DNA from: a virus
IMG/VR virus record: IMGVR_UViG_3300036864_000079
Location: 1 to 46,865 of that record
Direction: 5' to 3' (one strand)
DNA length: 46,865 nt
Notes under the pieces: generated by a model
Told to the model about the DNA's origin: nothing
The model's database searches: none
Seen by the model: only the letters and a program-made list of their open reading frames with translations
In this document: positions 1 to 6,540 of the stretch, one piece after another
Layout: every line of letters starts with the position of its first letter
Position numbering within the stretch: the first letter of the stretch is position 1
Position numbers and translations under genes: made by a program

Positions 1-127
1 CATCTTCGTAGCGCGGATCCCGAGCACGGTGAGAGGCTCGGCAGCGTCGCGCCACGTTTTCACGAGTTCCACCGTGTTGGGCCACGGCCGTATCTCGTAG
101 TCACTGATTACCGCCTCGATCAGCGCG
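1..127. repeat. Exact terminal direct repeat, left copy (circular-assembly overlap)
   Basis: These 127 bases are identical to positions 46739-46865. A length of exactly 127 equals a k-mer size commonly used by short-read assemblers, so this is most likely the overlap left when a circular or circularly permuted genome is assembled into a linear contig. A biological terminal repeat would only match this length by coincidence. The repeat lies inside the coding sequence of a gene that reads through the join, which supports circularity. Confidence 0.95.
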
Positions 128-297
128 ATTTGTGCCGCGGCCTTGGCCGGGTCGAGGTTGCCGCGCTCGACTTGCTTCGCGTAGACGGACTTGCGCAGCG
201 CGAGCTCGCGGCGCAGCTCGGCGAGCTTTGCCTGATGCGTCACGCGCGGCGTGGCGTTCTCCACGGCGCCGAACACCTCGCCCGGTGGTGCCGTCAT
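1..297 (-). CDS. Hypothetical phage protein, N-terminal part; gene crosses the contig join
   Basis: The ATG at 297-295 overlaps the TGA of the upstream zinc-ribbon gene (ATGA coupling). The frame stays open to base 1 and continues, via the 127-bp overlap, to a TAG at 46610, giving one protein of about 141 residues. The N-terminal half is helical and charged (motifs KLAELRREL and KQVERGNLDP, then AAAQIALIEAVI). This resembles a small phage protein family of unknown role often found in early regions. No catalytic motif is visible. It is the last gene of the leftward early block on the circle and is followed by the small gene at 46426-46629. Confidence 0.75.
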   Translation of the reverse strand, partial: MTAPPGEVFGAVENATPRVTHQAKLAELRRELALRKSVYAKQVERGNLDPAKAAAQIALIEAVISDYEIRPWPNTVELVKTWRDAAEPLTVLGIRATKM

Positions 298-539
298 GCT
301 TTCGCCCTCTTCGGCGGCGCCTCGGTGTTCCGCTCGCTCTCGCGCTGGCCGCCCTCGAGCTTGCGGGTCTCGCACGTAATGGTCACGTGGAACGTGAGCG
401 CGAACGGCACGCGGCACACGAGGCACGTCACCAGCTCCGAGTAGTCGGTCAGCGCCTCACACTCGAACCCTTGCGACGTCTCGCAGTAGGGGCAGCGGTG
501 CTCGACGCGCACGGGGTACGTGCGAATCGGGGCGATCAT
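294..539 (-). CDS. Small zinc-ribbon-like hypothetical protein
   Basis: 81 residues. The start is the ATG at 539-537, which overlaps the TGA of the upstream gene; an in-frame extension to 560 is less likely. The protein carries two CxxC knuckles (CPYC near residue 16 and CLVC near residue 39) about 20 residues apart, as in small zinc ribbons that bind nucleic acid or protein. The C-terminus is charged. It sits in a chain of ATGA-coupled early genes, so it is probably made with its neighbours. The actual role is unknown. Confidence 0.7.
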   Translation of the reverse strand: MIAPIRTYPVRVEHRCPYCETSQGFECEALTDYSELVTCLVCRVPFALTFHVTITCETRKLEGGQRESERNTEAPPKRAKA

Positions 540-880
540 GCCGGCCGCCACTCGACGCAATGGCCATCGAAGTTATGCCCGAAGAACAGGCGGAACTCGT
601 TGACGTTCGCGAAGCCGTCGGCCTGGGCGAACGACAAGAGGTCCACGCCCTCGAGCAGCTTGCCCTCGACGTATACGCGGCCGTCCTGAATCAGCACCGA
701 GCGCACGCGCCAGATGGGCGCCTCGCCGAGTTTCTCGGTCCCGGTCGCGCGCATGCCGACGTAGAGGTAGGCGATCTGCCCCACGCGCGGCGGGTGTTTC
801 CGCCGCGCGCGGATCGTCTGACGTTTCGCGCCGGAGCGTACCGCGTCGGCGAACCGACGCTGGAAGTTGAACGCCGGCAT
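536..880 (-). CDS. ASCH/PUA-like domain protein
   Basis: 114 residues. The N-terminus (AFNFQRRF, then SGAKRQTIRARR) followed by a VGQIAYLYVGMR strand has the shape of ASCH-type PUA-like folds, which bind RNA or nucleotides and are common as small phage early proteins. The first half contains the basic KRQTIRARRK patch expected for nucleic-acid binding. The C-terminal half (FANVNEFRLFFG, HNFDGHCVEW) matches phage relatives I recall. It lies one base downstream of the preceding gene's stop. The family assignment is by pattern only and the function is inferred. Confidence 0.6.
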   Translation of the reverse strand: MPAFNFQRRFADAVRSGAKRQTIRARRKHPPRVGQIAYLYVGMRATGTEKLGEAPIWRVRSVLIQDGRVYVEGKLLEGVDLLSFAQADGFANVNEFRLFFGHNFDGHCVEWRPA

Positions 881-881
881 G

Positions 882-1157
882 TCACGCCACCGCCGACGAT
901 GCGGGGGCGAGCAGCTCCAAGCCGACGAAGCGGCCGCCCTCGCCGTACGCGAGCCAGCCGTCCGAGTCCTCGAACTTGAACCGCGAGCCCGGGTGGCCGT
1001 CGGCTTCCACGTACACAGTGAGGTCGTCGTTCGTGTAGCTCGCGACCACCGTGCCGAGGCACGGCGTCGGGATCGGGTCGCCGTTGCGGTCGGCGAGTTC
1101 GCCGTGGATGCGGACGCGGGTGCCGGGGTTCAGGTCCCGCCAGTGAGCGGCGATCAC
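882..1157 (-). CDS. Hypothetical protein, beta-rich small domain
   Basis: 91 residues. The start is the GTG at 1157-1155, overlapping the TGA of the upstream coiled-coil gene (GTGA). The sequence opens with HWRDLNPGTRVRIHGE and contains alternating short strands (TPCLGTVVASYTND, LTVYVEADG, SRFKFEDSDGW), which suggests a small SH3/KOW-like barrel. No cysteine clusters or membrane segment are present. Placement next to recombination genes suggests an accessory early function, but nothing in the sequence shows which. Confidence 0.6.
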   Translation of the reverse strand: MIAAHWRDLNPGTRVRIHGELADRNGDPIPTPCLGTVVASYTNDDLTVYVEADGHPGSRFKFEDSDGWLAYGEGGRFVGLELLAPASSAVA

Positions 1158-1945
1158 CGCCGCACCGATACGTCGTCCTCGCTCCACACGCGCACGCCGG
1201 GGATGCGTGTGTCGCCCTTCAGGCTCTTCACGCGGTCGGCGATGCGCTTCTCCACAATGTCGTAGAACTCGTCGGGCACGAGCGCCTTGTTCGTGATTTC
1301 GTACTTCCACACCTTGCGATCAGTGACGCCCTTCACCTTGGGCGCGGCGCTCGGGGGCGGGGGAGCGGCCACGACGTCGGCGGCGCGGTCGAGTAGCTTC
1401 TCGGCCTTGACCTCGGCTTTCTCGACGGTGGCAGCTGCGGACGCGCGCAGCTCCGCGGCGGCGCGGGCCTTGCCCTCTTTCTCGAGCCGCTCGGCCTCGG
1501 CGCGCTCTTCGCGGGCCTTCGCTTCCGCTGCAGCGCGCTCTTCGCGGGCTTTGCGCTCGAGCTCGGCGCGCTCGCGGTTCGCCTTTTCCTCGGCGGCGCG
1601 GCGGGCCTCGCGTTCCTTCCGTTCCTGCTCGGCCTTGAATCGGCCCATCTCGGTGCGCACGGCGCGGTCGGCCGCGGCGAGCCGGTCGGAGAACGGCTTG
1701 AAGAACGACATGACGGCCGCCTTCGCGGCATCCATGGGGCGCGTGATCGCGAACCGCTCCGACTCCACGGCGTCGGTTAGCGTTTTGATCGTGCGCAAGT
1801 CGGCCGCGGCGTTCTCGTAGCCGGCGGCGTCCACGATCGCGTAGCCGCGCGTGCGCTCGGCGAGCATGTCGCTCTCGGAGTCGATGCGCTGTACGAGCGG
1901 GCGTTGGCGGATTTCTTGTGACACGGTTTCGGCGTTGGCACTCAT
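1154..1945 (-). CDS. Coiled-coil protein of the recombination module
   Basis: 263 residues. Three parts are visible: a helical N-terminus (about 1-95), a very long Glu/Arg/Ala coiled coil (about 95-195, repeats such as KEREARRAAEEK and REERAEAERLEKEG), and a compact C-terminal domain (VWKYEITNKALVPDEFYDIVEK, then IPGVRVWSEDDV). Phage proteins with this layout commonly sit beside exonuclease and annealing-protein genes; their role is not established. The gene has its own leader, with an ATCAGCAA motif at 1963-1970 (reverse strand) followed by a GAGGG ribosome-binding site. This suggests independent expression after the nuclease gene. Confidence 0.7.
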   Translation of the reverse strand: MSANAETVSQEIRQRPLVQRIDSESDMLAERTRGYAIVDAAGYENAAADLRTIKTLTDAVESERFAITRPMDAAKAAVMSFFKPFSDRLAAADRAVRTEMGRFKAEQERKEREARRAAEEKANRERAELERKAREERAAAEAKAREERAEAERLEKEGKARAAAELRASAAATVEKAEVKAEKLLDRAADVVAAPPPPSAAPKVKGVTDRKVWKYEITNKALVPDEFYDIVEKRIADRVKSLKGDTRIPGVRVWSEDDVSVRR

Positions 1946-1978
1946 GCGGATTCCCTCGTTTGTTGCTGATGGTGAGAA

Positions 1979-2581
1979 CTAGGCGTCGAGCCAGCGGTGG
2001 ATGGTCAGCGCAGCCTTGAACACTTGCCAGTCCCGCGGGTTGTCGAGCTTGTGGGCACGATACTTCCCGTCGGGCTTCAGATGCACGCAATAGCGGTCGC
2101 GGATCGTGTCGCCGTGGTTCTCTTTCCAGAGTTCGGCGTAGGCCGCGGTCTGGGGCCCGACCGTCCGGGGCACGCTCGCCGTGCTCTTCACGTCGATTAG
2201 GCGGCGCGAGTTCGTCCAGAACACGAGCGAGTCGAGCGTGCCGGCGTAGCCGTGGGCCTCGGACAGCATCTTGTTTTCGCTGTGAAGGACCACGGCGCCC
2301 GACTCGCGCAGAAACGTCTCCCAGGCGCGCACGTAGGGCACGAGGGGCGGGTCGAGCGTGGCCCAGTTGAGCCGGTCGCAGTTGAACAGATGCACGGCTT
2401 TGTGGACGTGCGTGCCGAAGAGCGCCGCGCGCCGGAGAACCTCGGCGTCGACGAACTCGAGCCCGGAGTAGCGGTCGAGCACTTGCGTCACCGACGGCAC
2501 GGGCACGCCCTTGTACGCGTACCGGTGGGTCGGCTCGTCGAACGTGAAGCCGGGGCGGATTGTTTCGAGGGTGGCGCTCAT
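1979..2581 (-). CDS. PD-(D/E)XK exonuclease (YqaJ/RecB/Cas4-like)
   Basis: 200 residues. Visible motifs are GTHVH at 56-60, GYAGTLD at 111-117 (catalytic Asp), IDVKST around 129-134 (the D-x-K core) and QTAAYAE at 144-150 (motif IV Gln/Tyr). This is the classic order for phage 5'-3' exonucleases that resect double-stranded ends and load a single-strand annealing partner. The ERF-family gene two genes upstream is the expected partner. The start ATG at 2581 overlaps the TGA of the HTH gene (ATGA). Family membership is well supported; processivity and polarity are inferred from relatives. Confidence 0.88.
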   Translation of the reverse strand: MSATLETIRPGFTFDEPTHRYAYKGVPVPSVTQVLDRYSGLEFVDAEVLRRAALFGTHVHKAVHLFNCDRLNWATLDPPLVPYVRAWETFLRESGAVVLHSENKMLSEAHGYAGTLDSLVFWTNSRRLIDVKSTASVPRTVGPQTAAYAELWKENHGDTIRDRYCVHLKPDGKYRAHKLDNPRDWQVFKAALTIHRWLDA

Positions 2582-2877
2582 GGGTCGAGCCTCGGAAGCC
2601 GGGCATCAAAGTAGCGTAGGAGCTGAACGACTCGCCACACGAAGTCCTTCCCAATCGGCGTCTCGGGCGTGAAGTCGTGGAGCCATCCGAGTAGGTCGGC
2701 GATCGTGTCGAGTTCTACGTCGGCGAGCTTCGTAAGCGCCGGGCGGCGCCGAATGTGCAGCGCGTAGTCCTTCGGCACCCGGATGGCTCGGCCCCCGGGC
2801 GAACGGGCCGACGGTATCGCGCCCTCGGCGATCCACCGCCGCACGGTTGCGACGTGGACCTTTTCGAGCGCCGCCAC
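2578..2877 (-). CDS. MerR/excisionase-like HTH DNA-binding protein
   Basis: 99 residues from the only conventional start, GTG at 2877. The first 45 residues (AALEKVHVATVRRWIAEGAIPS, then GGRAIRVPKDY) are a winged helix-turn-helix of the BldC/MerR/excisionase type. The C-terminal half is helical with no known domain. In-frame codons upstream read SFFTPAEVAAL, the usual first helix of the family, but no ATG, GTG or TTG lies between the TAG at 2913-2911 and the GTG, and no Shine-Dalgarno precedes the GTG. The true start may be non-canonical. Its position between the ERF and exonuclease genes suggests local regulation or a recombination accessory role. Confidence 0.7.
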   Translation of the reverse strand: MAALEKVHVATVRRWIAEGAIPSARSPGGRAIRVPKDYALHIRRRPALTKLADVELDTIADLLGWLHDFTPETPIGKDFVWRVVQLLRYFDARLPRLDP

Positions 2878-2918
2878 CTCGGCGGGAGTGAAGAACGATG
2901 GCGCGAGCCGCTAGGCCC

Positions 2919-3860
2919 TCATGACCGGTGGTTCTCGATCCACTTCAGGGCCGAGTCCACCTTGCCGCGCGGTAGGTCGGCGAGGTCGGGGATCTGAAAC
3001 TCGGCGCAGAGGTCGGCCGCGGCGACGTTGAACTTCTTACAACGGCCGGTGATCAGGCCGATTTGCTTCTCCGACGCGAACGAGTCGCCGTGGGTCTGAG
3101 CTGGCGCGCTCCCGCCCGGGCGCGGTTGCGGCTGTTCCTCGGGCGGGCGCGTTTCCGGTTTTCCAGGCGAGCGCGGCTCGGCCTCGGGGCCCGTGCCGCG
3201 GCCGTCGTCATCCATGCCTTGCGCGGCGGTGCCCGTGATCGCGAGCAGCGTGATGCGCTCGAGGTACGAGATCGCGGACTTCACCGACTGTATCGGGTTC
3301 TTCTTGCCGCTCGTGTCGGGGCCGGCGTAGAGCTCCACGAAGTCGGAGTGCCCGCGCTCGTGCGTCACGACGCAGCGCACGGTAATCAGCATGCCGGCGA
3401 GGTCGCGCCCGGTTTGCGTCGGCACCCACTTGTGCGTGAGGCCGTGCTTCGCCATGGCGGGAACGACGGACGTCACGACGTCGGCGAGCGCCTCGTGGTC
3501 GTACTCGACAATCCCGCCGTTGTCGCGCAGCTCGTAGCGGACGTTGTGCTTCTTCAGGATCGGCGCGAGTTCCTCGCGTTTGAACGCGGCCATCGCGGCG
3601 TGGTACGAGCGGCGCGCCTCTTCGGCTTCCCACTCGCGCTGCAGCGTGAGGTATTCGCGCACCTGTTCGAGTGAAATGCCGCGCGCGAGCAGGGCCTGCA
3701 GTTGTTCGAGCGGCGAGGTCCCGAAGCCGTGCACCTCGGCGGGCGTGATCGGCGCGGGCGTCTCGAGCCGCGCGGGCGTGTTCTTCAGGCCGTCCTCGGG
3801 CATGAGTTCAAGCGTCACGCCCTCGGCCACGGCGGTTGCCGTTGTCGTTCGTTCGTTCAT
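2919..3860 (-). CDS. erf: ERF-family single-strand annealing protein
   Basis: 313 residues. The core at about 80-220 has the ERF layout: an N-terminal helix (AAMAAFKREE), a conserved YDHEALADVVTSVVPAMAKHG block, a strand ending in VRCVVTHERGHSDF, and YLERITLLAITGTAAQGMDDD around 199-219. The last element matches the ERF signature of an aromatic residue, Ala/Gly and an acidic run. A Pro-rich linker (228-255) joins a C-terminal helical domain (FASEKQIGLITGRCKKF) that resembles RNA/DNA-binding tails of RecT/ERF proteins. It anneals complementary single strands exposed by the exonuclease at 1979-2581. The ATG at 3860 follows GGAGAA and an ATCAGCAAC leader; a longer in-frame start at 3977 would pass through the terminator and is rejected. 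Confidence 0.85.
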   Translation of the reverse strand: MNERTTTATAVAEGVTLELMPEDGLKNTPARLETPAPITPAEVHGFGTSPLEQLQALLARGISLEQVREYLTLQREWEAEEARRSYHAAMAAFKREELAPILKKHNVRYELRDNGGIVEYDHEALADVVTSVVPAMAKHGLTHKWVPTQTGRDLAGMLITVRCVVTHERGHSDFVELYAGPDTSGKKNPIQSVKSAISYLERITLLAITGTAAQGMDDDGRGTGPEAEPRSPGKPETRPPEEQPQPRPGGSAPAQTHGDSFASEKQIGLITGRCKKFNVAAADLCAEFQIPDLADLPRGKVDSALKWIENHRS

Positions 3861-4000
3861 GGGGTTCTCCGGGTGTTGCTGATTTCGTGCGAGATACGCC
3901 CGGAAGTGTGGCATGAAAAAGGGCCCGCCGGAACGCCCGGCGGGCCCTTGATGCGCTGGCAAAGCGCGAGCGGCCACGTCCGGGCCGCAGTCGGAGGACG
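3861..4000. promoter_or_regulatory. Intergenic control region upstream of erf
   Basis: Holds the leftward terminator (3916-3949), the conserved ATCAGCAA leader element (minus strand of 3876-3883) and the GGAG ribosome-binding site of the ERF gene. Because the terminator lies between the two leftward units, a promoter for the ERF gene is expected at about 3884-3915. I could not pick a convincing -35/-10 pair there. Confidence 0.5.
3916..3949 (-). terminator. Rho-independent terminator, leftward
   Basis: The perfect 13-bp stem 3919-3931 / 3937-3949 (AAGGGCCCGCCGG with its complement, loop AACGC) is followed on the minus strand by a U run from the A5 at 3916-3920. It ends the transcript of the small genes at 4001-6029 and separates them from the ERF-exonuclease unit, which must then have its own promoter in 3861-3915. 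Confidence 0.85.
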
Positions 4001-4201
4001 CTACCAGCGGTGCGGCTTCTCCGCGTGCTGGGGGAGTCGGTCGCCGAAGTAGGTCCGACCGTCGCGGGTGAACTCAACGGCGCCGTAGCGGCGACGTGCG
4101 GCGCGTGTGCCGGTCGAGTTCCGCGGATCGTGCGAGGCCGTGACGTCCTCGACGATCATGAGGCCGCGCGGCGGGGCATCGAGGATCAGGGGGGCGCGCA
4201 T
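4001..4201 (-). CDS. Small hypothetical protein
   Basis: 66 residues. Starts at the ATG 4201-4199, right after the TAG of the upstream membrane-protein gene. The sequence runs from a hydrophobic start (APLILDAPPRGLMIVEDV) through a basic middle (TGTRAARRRYG) to VEFTRDGRTYFGDRLP. No family is recognised. It is the last gene before the terminator at 3916-3949. Spacing and codon use fit a real gene, but its small size leaves some doubt. Confidence 0.5.
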   Translation of the reverse strand: MRAPLILDAPPRGLMIVEDVTASHDPRNSTGTRAARRRYGAVEFTRDGRTYFGDRLPQHAEKPHRW

Positions 4202-4202
4202 C

Positions 4203-4412
4203 CTAGTGCCCCACGAGCGCCGAGACGATCACGAACGAGGGCCCGACCGCGACGAGGAACCCGAGCACCGCGGCGCCGAGGCCGGTGAGTTCCCGCGGGG
4301 GCGGGGGCGTCGTGCCCAGTTGCTCGCGGATCATTTCGAGCGCCATGAGACGACGTTCGAACGACTCGGGGCGGGGGGTTTTGCGGCGGTCGGTTGCGGC
4401 GCGGGTAAGCAT
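4203..4412 (-). CDS. Small single-pass membrane protein
   Basis: 69 residues. An N-terminal basic, helical segment (RRKTPRPESFERRLMALEMIREQL) is followed by a Pro-rich hinge and one strong membrane helix at the C-terminus (TGLGAAVLGFLVAVGPSFVIVSALVG). The ATG at 4412 is preceded by the ATCAGCAA leader (minus strand of 4428-4435) and a GAGGG ribosome-binding site, closely matching the leader of the gene at 1945. The function is unknown; early phage membrane proteins of this size often act in exclusion or host takeover, which is only a possibility here. Confidence 0.6.
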   Translation of the reverse strand: MLTRAATDRRKTPRPESFERRLMALEMIREQLGTTPPPPRELTGLGAAVLGFLVAVGPSFVIVSALVGH

Positions 4413-4561
4413 GGTCGGGGCCCTCGTTTGCTGATGGTGCTATCGTGCACCCCGCGCCCGATTCCCGCCGTGATCGGCGTCACAGAACCCGCCTTTGCCG
4501 CTCGCCGCCACGAGGTACACCGCGGGCACATGCACGGCTCGTCGCCCTTGCAAATGCTCAT
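4331..4561 (-). CDS. Small Cys-rich hypothetical protein, overlapping its neighbour
   Basis: 76 residues. The start ATG at 4561 overlaps the TGA of the gene at 4558-4701 (ATGA), which is the main support. The N-terminus carries a C-x5-C-x-C-x2-C pattern (SICKGDEPCMCPRCTSW) that could bind zinc. The last 27 codons overlap the start of the membrane-protein gene at 4412 in another frame, and the C-terminal sequence is low-complexity Pro/Ala. The N-terminal half looks like a genuine phage protein; the tail may be fortuitous. Confidence 0.4.
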   Translation of the reverse strand: MSICKGDEPCMCPRCTSWRRAAKAGSVTPITAGIGRGVHDSTISKRGPRPCLPAPQPTAAKPPAPSRSNVVSWRSK

Positions 4562-4701
4562 GGCCGGCTCCCGGAGCGGCCGCAGTAGCGAAGCGCGTCG
4601 GTTGCGCCTTGCGTGAGCCCGGCCTGCCACGCGGTCGCGTGCGACGCGCCGAGGATCACGAGCACACAGAACACGAGCGCGGCCCGTTCCCACCATTTCA
4701 T
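4558..4701 (-). CDS. 47-residue membrane or exported microprotein
   Basis: The ATG at 4701 overlaps the TGA of the upstream gene, and its own TGA overlaps the next ATG at 4561, so it is coupled on both sides. A KWWER start is followed by one hydrophobic helix (ALVFCVLVILGASHATAW) and a short polar tail. This could be a membrane anchor or a cleaved signal peptide (the ASHA region fits a signal-peptidase site). The gene is too short for routine gene callers. No family is recognised. Confidence 0.55.
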   Translation of the reverse strand: MKWWERAALVFCVLVILGASHATAWQAGLTQGATDALRYCGRSGSRP

Positions 4702-5327
4702 TGCGTGGCCCTCTCGTACATGGCGACGGCTTCGGCGAACGGGAGCGCGTTCAGAACGGCCGTGATCGCGTTGCCGTTCTTCGCAGCATGGGCGCGGATC
4801 GCGGGCTCGTGCTGCGCCCATGCGCCCGGCCGCTTGTCCTTCAGACGCCAGCCGTAGACCTTGCCGTCCGCGTGGAGCGCGAGCAGTTGCGTTTTGAGCA
4901 TGCGCGTTACGGCTTTCTCGGTAAGGTGCCGGTCGAGCAGTCGCCCGACGATGGCCGACAGGATCGTCTCGTCGCTGTGCGGGCCGCGCTTCCACCACTC
5001 GCCCTCGTAGGCCTTCTCCCACTCTTCGTCGGTGAACGTCTCCACCTTGGGCGCGGGGCCCGCGTAGCGCGTGTAGGCCTCGGCGTTCACCGAGAGCGCG
5101 ATGCCGTGGAGGACCTCTTCGAACTGGGAGCGGGTGAGCTTGCCCACGGGCTCGAACTCGTCGGGCCCACCATGCCCCGCGTTCGAGACGCGGCAGAGTT
5201 TCTGGCCGTCAACGATCAGCGTCGCTTGGAAGCACGCGGTCTCTTCGCTCGCGAACGCGGCGTACTTTACCGCCGCGAGAGCGAACACGGGCGCGGCCGC
5301 GGCCGCTTGGTTAGCTTGTGCATTCAT
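4698..5327 (-). CDS. Hypothetical early phage protein
   Basis: 209 residues. The first third (AAVKYAAFASEETACFQATLIVDGQKLCRVSNAGHGGPDEF, not contiguous with the next motif) contains the SEET...VDG...NAGHGG pattern I associate with a recurring phage protein family of unknown function. The rest is mostly helical with an acidic FTDEEWEKAYEGEW stretch and ends in a PFAEAVAMYER helix. No catalytic motif is clear. The gene has the ATCAGCAA leader (minus strand of 5339-5346) with a CGGAG ribosome-binding site. Confidence 0.65.
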   Translation of the reverse strand: MNAQANQAAAAAPVFALAAVKYAAFASEETACFQATLIVDGQKLCRVSNAGHGGPDEFEPVGKLTRSQFEEVLHGIALSVNAEAYTRYAGPAPKVETFTDEEWEKAYEGEWWKRGPHSDETILSAIVGRLLDRHLTEKAVTRMLKTQLLALHADGKVYGWRLKDKRPGAWAQHEPAIRAHAAKNGNAITAVLNALPFAEAVAMYERATQ

Positions 5328-5352
5328 ACGGTTCTCCGTTGCTGATGGGGGA

Positions 5353-5724
5353 CTAGACCACGCGCTCGAAGCCGAACGCGGCGAGCGTTTCCTCGGTGAG
5401 CGCGTCGCTCCCGAATCGCGTCGCCCACGTCATTACCTCGACAGCCACGAGTTCGAGCACGAGGCGCGGGGCGTTCAGTTGCCACCCGCGCTGCTCGTCG
5501 TTCGGGCCGAAGTAGTAGAAGCCGAGGGCCGAGTCGCACAGCACCACCTCGGCGGTGATTTCGCCATGCAGCCGCACCTCGCCGATGCGTGCCTCGTTCG
5601 GCTCGCCCTCGATCCCGGCGTAGCCGTGCAGCTCAAGTTCGGTCAGGCGGCGCATTCCCGCACCGTCCGCGCGTGAGTTCTTGCGTAGCTGCTCCGGCAT
5701 CGCGTTGCGTTCGTTCGTCGTCAT
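5353..5724 (-). CDS. Hypothetical protein
   Basis: 123 residues from the ATG at 5724; in-frame extension further upstream runs into non-coding-like sequence. A basic N-terminus (PEQLRKNSR) precedes a core with RLTELELHGYAGIEGEPNEARIG and FYYFGPNDEQRGWQLNAP, then a helical C-terminus (LVLELVAVEVMTWATRF). The pattern suggests a small alpha/beta domain. Three bases separate it from the preceding gene. No family is recognised. Confidence 0.6.
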   Translation of the reverse strand: MTTNERNAMPEQLRKNSRADGAGMRRLTELELHGYAGIEGEPNEARIGEVRLHGEITAEVVLCDSALGFYYFGPNDEQRGWQLNAPRLVLELVAVEVMTWATRFGSDALTEETLAAFGFERVV

Positions 5725-5726
5725 GG

Positions 5727-6029
5727 TTAGCCCCCGAGGTGCGACTTGTATTCGGCCGCGAGTTCGCGGGCCTTTTCGAACCCTACCCACTCGCCCGCCG
5801 CATCCATCCCGCGGTTCGCGAGTTCGTCGATAGCGAGCATGTCGAGCGAGAGGTGGCCGCGGGCGACGAGGCACAGCGTCGCGAGCGGCATGACTTGGAG
5901 CACCCCGCGGGCGCCCTCTTGGTTCGCTTGCTCGCGCGTGATCGACTCGCGCAGCGCGGCGCGGTGAATCTGTTCGAGCTTGCGGCCTTGGTCGCTGCGG
6001 GGCTTGAGAGAAAGCGGGCGCGTTTTCAT
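5727..6029 (-). CDS. Hypothetical protein, first gene of the leftward early operon
   Basis: 100 residues. The ATG at 6029 is preceded by a strong CGGAGGA ribosome-binding site. The protein is almost wholly helical and charged (SDQGRKLEQIHRAALRESITREQAN, then VMPLATLCLVARGHL, then EWVGFEKARELAAEY). It is the promoter-proximal gene of the leftward block facing the repressor gene, the position that often holds an early regulator. No helix-turn-helix is evident, so no function is assigned. Confidence 0.6.
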   Translation of the reverse strand: MKTRPLSLKPRSDQGRKLEQIHRAALRESITREQANQEGARGVLQVMPLATLCLVARGHLSLDMLAIDELANRGMDAAGEWVGFEKARELAAEYKSHLGG

Positions 6030-6299
6030 GGTGTCCTCCGGTTCCGTTCGTGGCCCGGGTTTGCCGTCCCGGGGGTTGTGTGCTCGGCGGGGTCTCGTTT
6101 GCCGTCTCGGGCCCGTGGGCCGTTTGGGGTCCCAGAGACCCGCCGAACACGAGCCCATTAACGGGCGTTTCGCGCACGAAAACAAGGGACGGAAGTCTCA
6201 GTTTTGACGCCCGAAACGGGCATAATTAGGGCCTAACTAGTGCCCACCTATGCCGGGCGCGGCTTGCCCGGCCTCGGGCGCGCGGTGCACAATGCCCCC
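6030..6299. promoter_or_regulatory. Divergent control region between leftward early genes and the repressor operon
   Basis: No gene. It contains a candidate leftward promoter (-35 TTGTTT at 6185-6180, 18-bp gap, -10 TTAATG at 6161-6156) and the rightward repressor promoter (6264-6293). Several GCCC/GGGC inverted repeats lie between them: 6153-6166, 6209-6221 (GCCCG AAA CGGGC) and 6252-6272 (GCCGGGC, 7-nt gap, GCCCGGC). The leftward leader holds a direct repeat TTTGCCGTCYCGGG (6060-6073 and 6098-6111) and an imperfect long-range stem (6084-6096 with 6135-6146). These are good operator or attenuator candidates. Confidence 0.6.
6264..6293 (+). promoter_or_regulatory. Candidate rightward promoter of the repressor gene (leaderless start)
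   Basis: -35 TTGCCC (6264-6269), 18-bp gap, -10 CACAAT (6288-6293). The transcription start predicted 6-7 bases after the -10 falls on the GTG start codon at 6300, and no ribosome-binding site precedes that GTG. A nearly identical promoter recurs at 7336-7364. The -35 lies within the 6252-6272 inverted repeat, so repressor binding there would shut it off. Confidence 0.55.
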
Positions 6300-6539
6300 G
6301 TGAGCACCCCCGCCCAAGAAACCCGCCTCCGGGCCGAGCGCAAGCGTCGGAAACTCACCGTGCGCGAGGTGGCCGAGGCCGTCGGCACCGACTCGTCGAA
6401 TATGTCGAGGCTCGAGCGCGGCGTTCAGCGGCCCACGCAAGAGGTCGCCCGCGCGTTGTTCAAGTTCTTCGGGGGCAAGGTCTCGCTCGGCGACGTCTAT
6501 GACCCGACGTTCCGATTCGATAACGAGGCGGGGGCGTGA
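6300..6539 (+). CDS. XRE/Cro-CI-type helix-turn-helix repressor
   Basis: 79 residues. Starts at GTG 6300; the longer in-frame ATG at 6240 would lie upstream of the predicted promoter. Residues 7-60 form an XRE domain: LRAERKRRKLTVREVAEAVG (helices 1-2), DSSNMSRLERG (recognition helix) and PTQEVARALFKFFGG. It has only a short tail (SLGDVYDPTF) and no C-terminal autocleavage or dimerisation domain, so it is Cro-like in size. It likely binds the inverted repeats in 6153-6272 to control both directions. It leads the rightward operon 6300-7037. No integrase accompanies it, so whether it supports lysogeny is unclear. Confidence 0.8.
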   Translation: MSTPAQETRLRAERKRRKLTVREVAEAVGTDSSNMSRLERGVQRPTQEVARALFKFFGGKVSLGDVYDPTFRFDNEAGA

Positions 6540-6540
6540 C

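Noticed and set aside
1-127. Biological direct terminal repeat of a linear phage
   Set aside because: A length of exactly 127 matches an assembler k-mer and lies inside a gene that reads through, so an assembly overlap of a circular map is the simpler reading.
2919-3977. Longer start for the ERF protein at 3977
   Set aside because: The extension would be translated across the terminator hairpin and lacks a ribosome-binding site, while ATG 3860 has GGAGAA and the conserved leader.
4558-5022. 154-codon leftward frame overlapping the 209-residue early gene
   Set aside because: The upstream part is an Arg/Ala-rich shadow; only the last 47 codons from ATG 4701, coupled on both sides, look genuine.
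6204-6226. TTGACG ... CATAAT as a strong sigma-70 promoter
   Set aside because: The gap between the two hexamers is only 11 bp, too short for a functional promoter; the TTGCCC/CACAAT pair downstream is better spaced.
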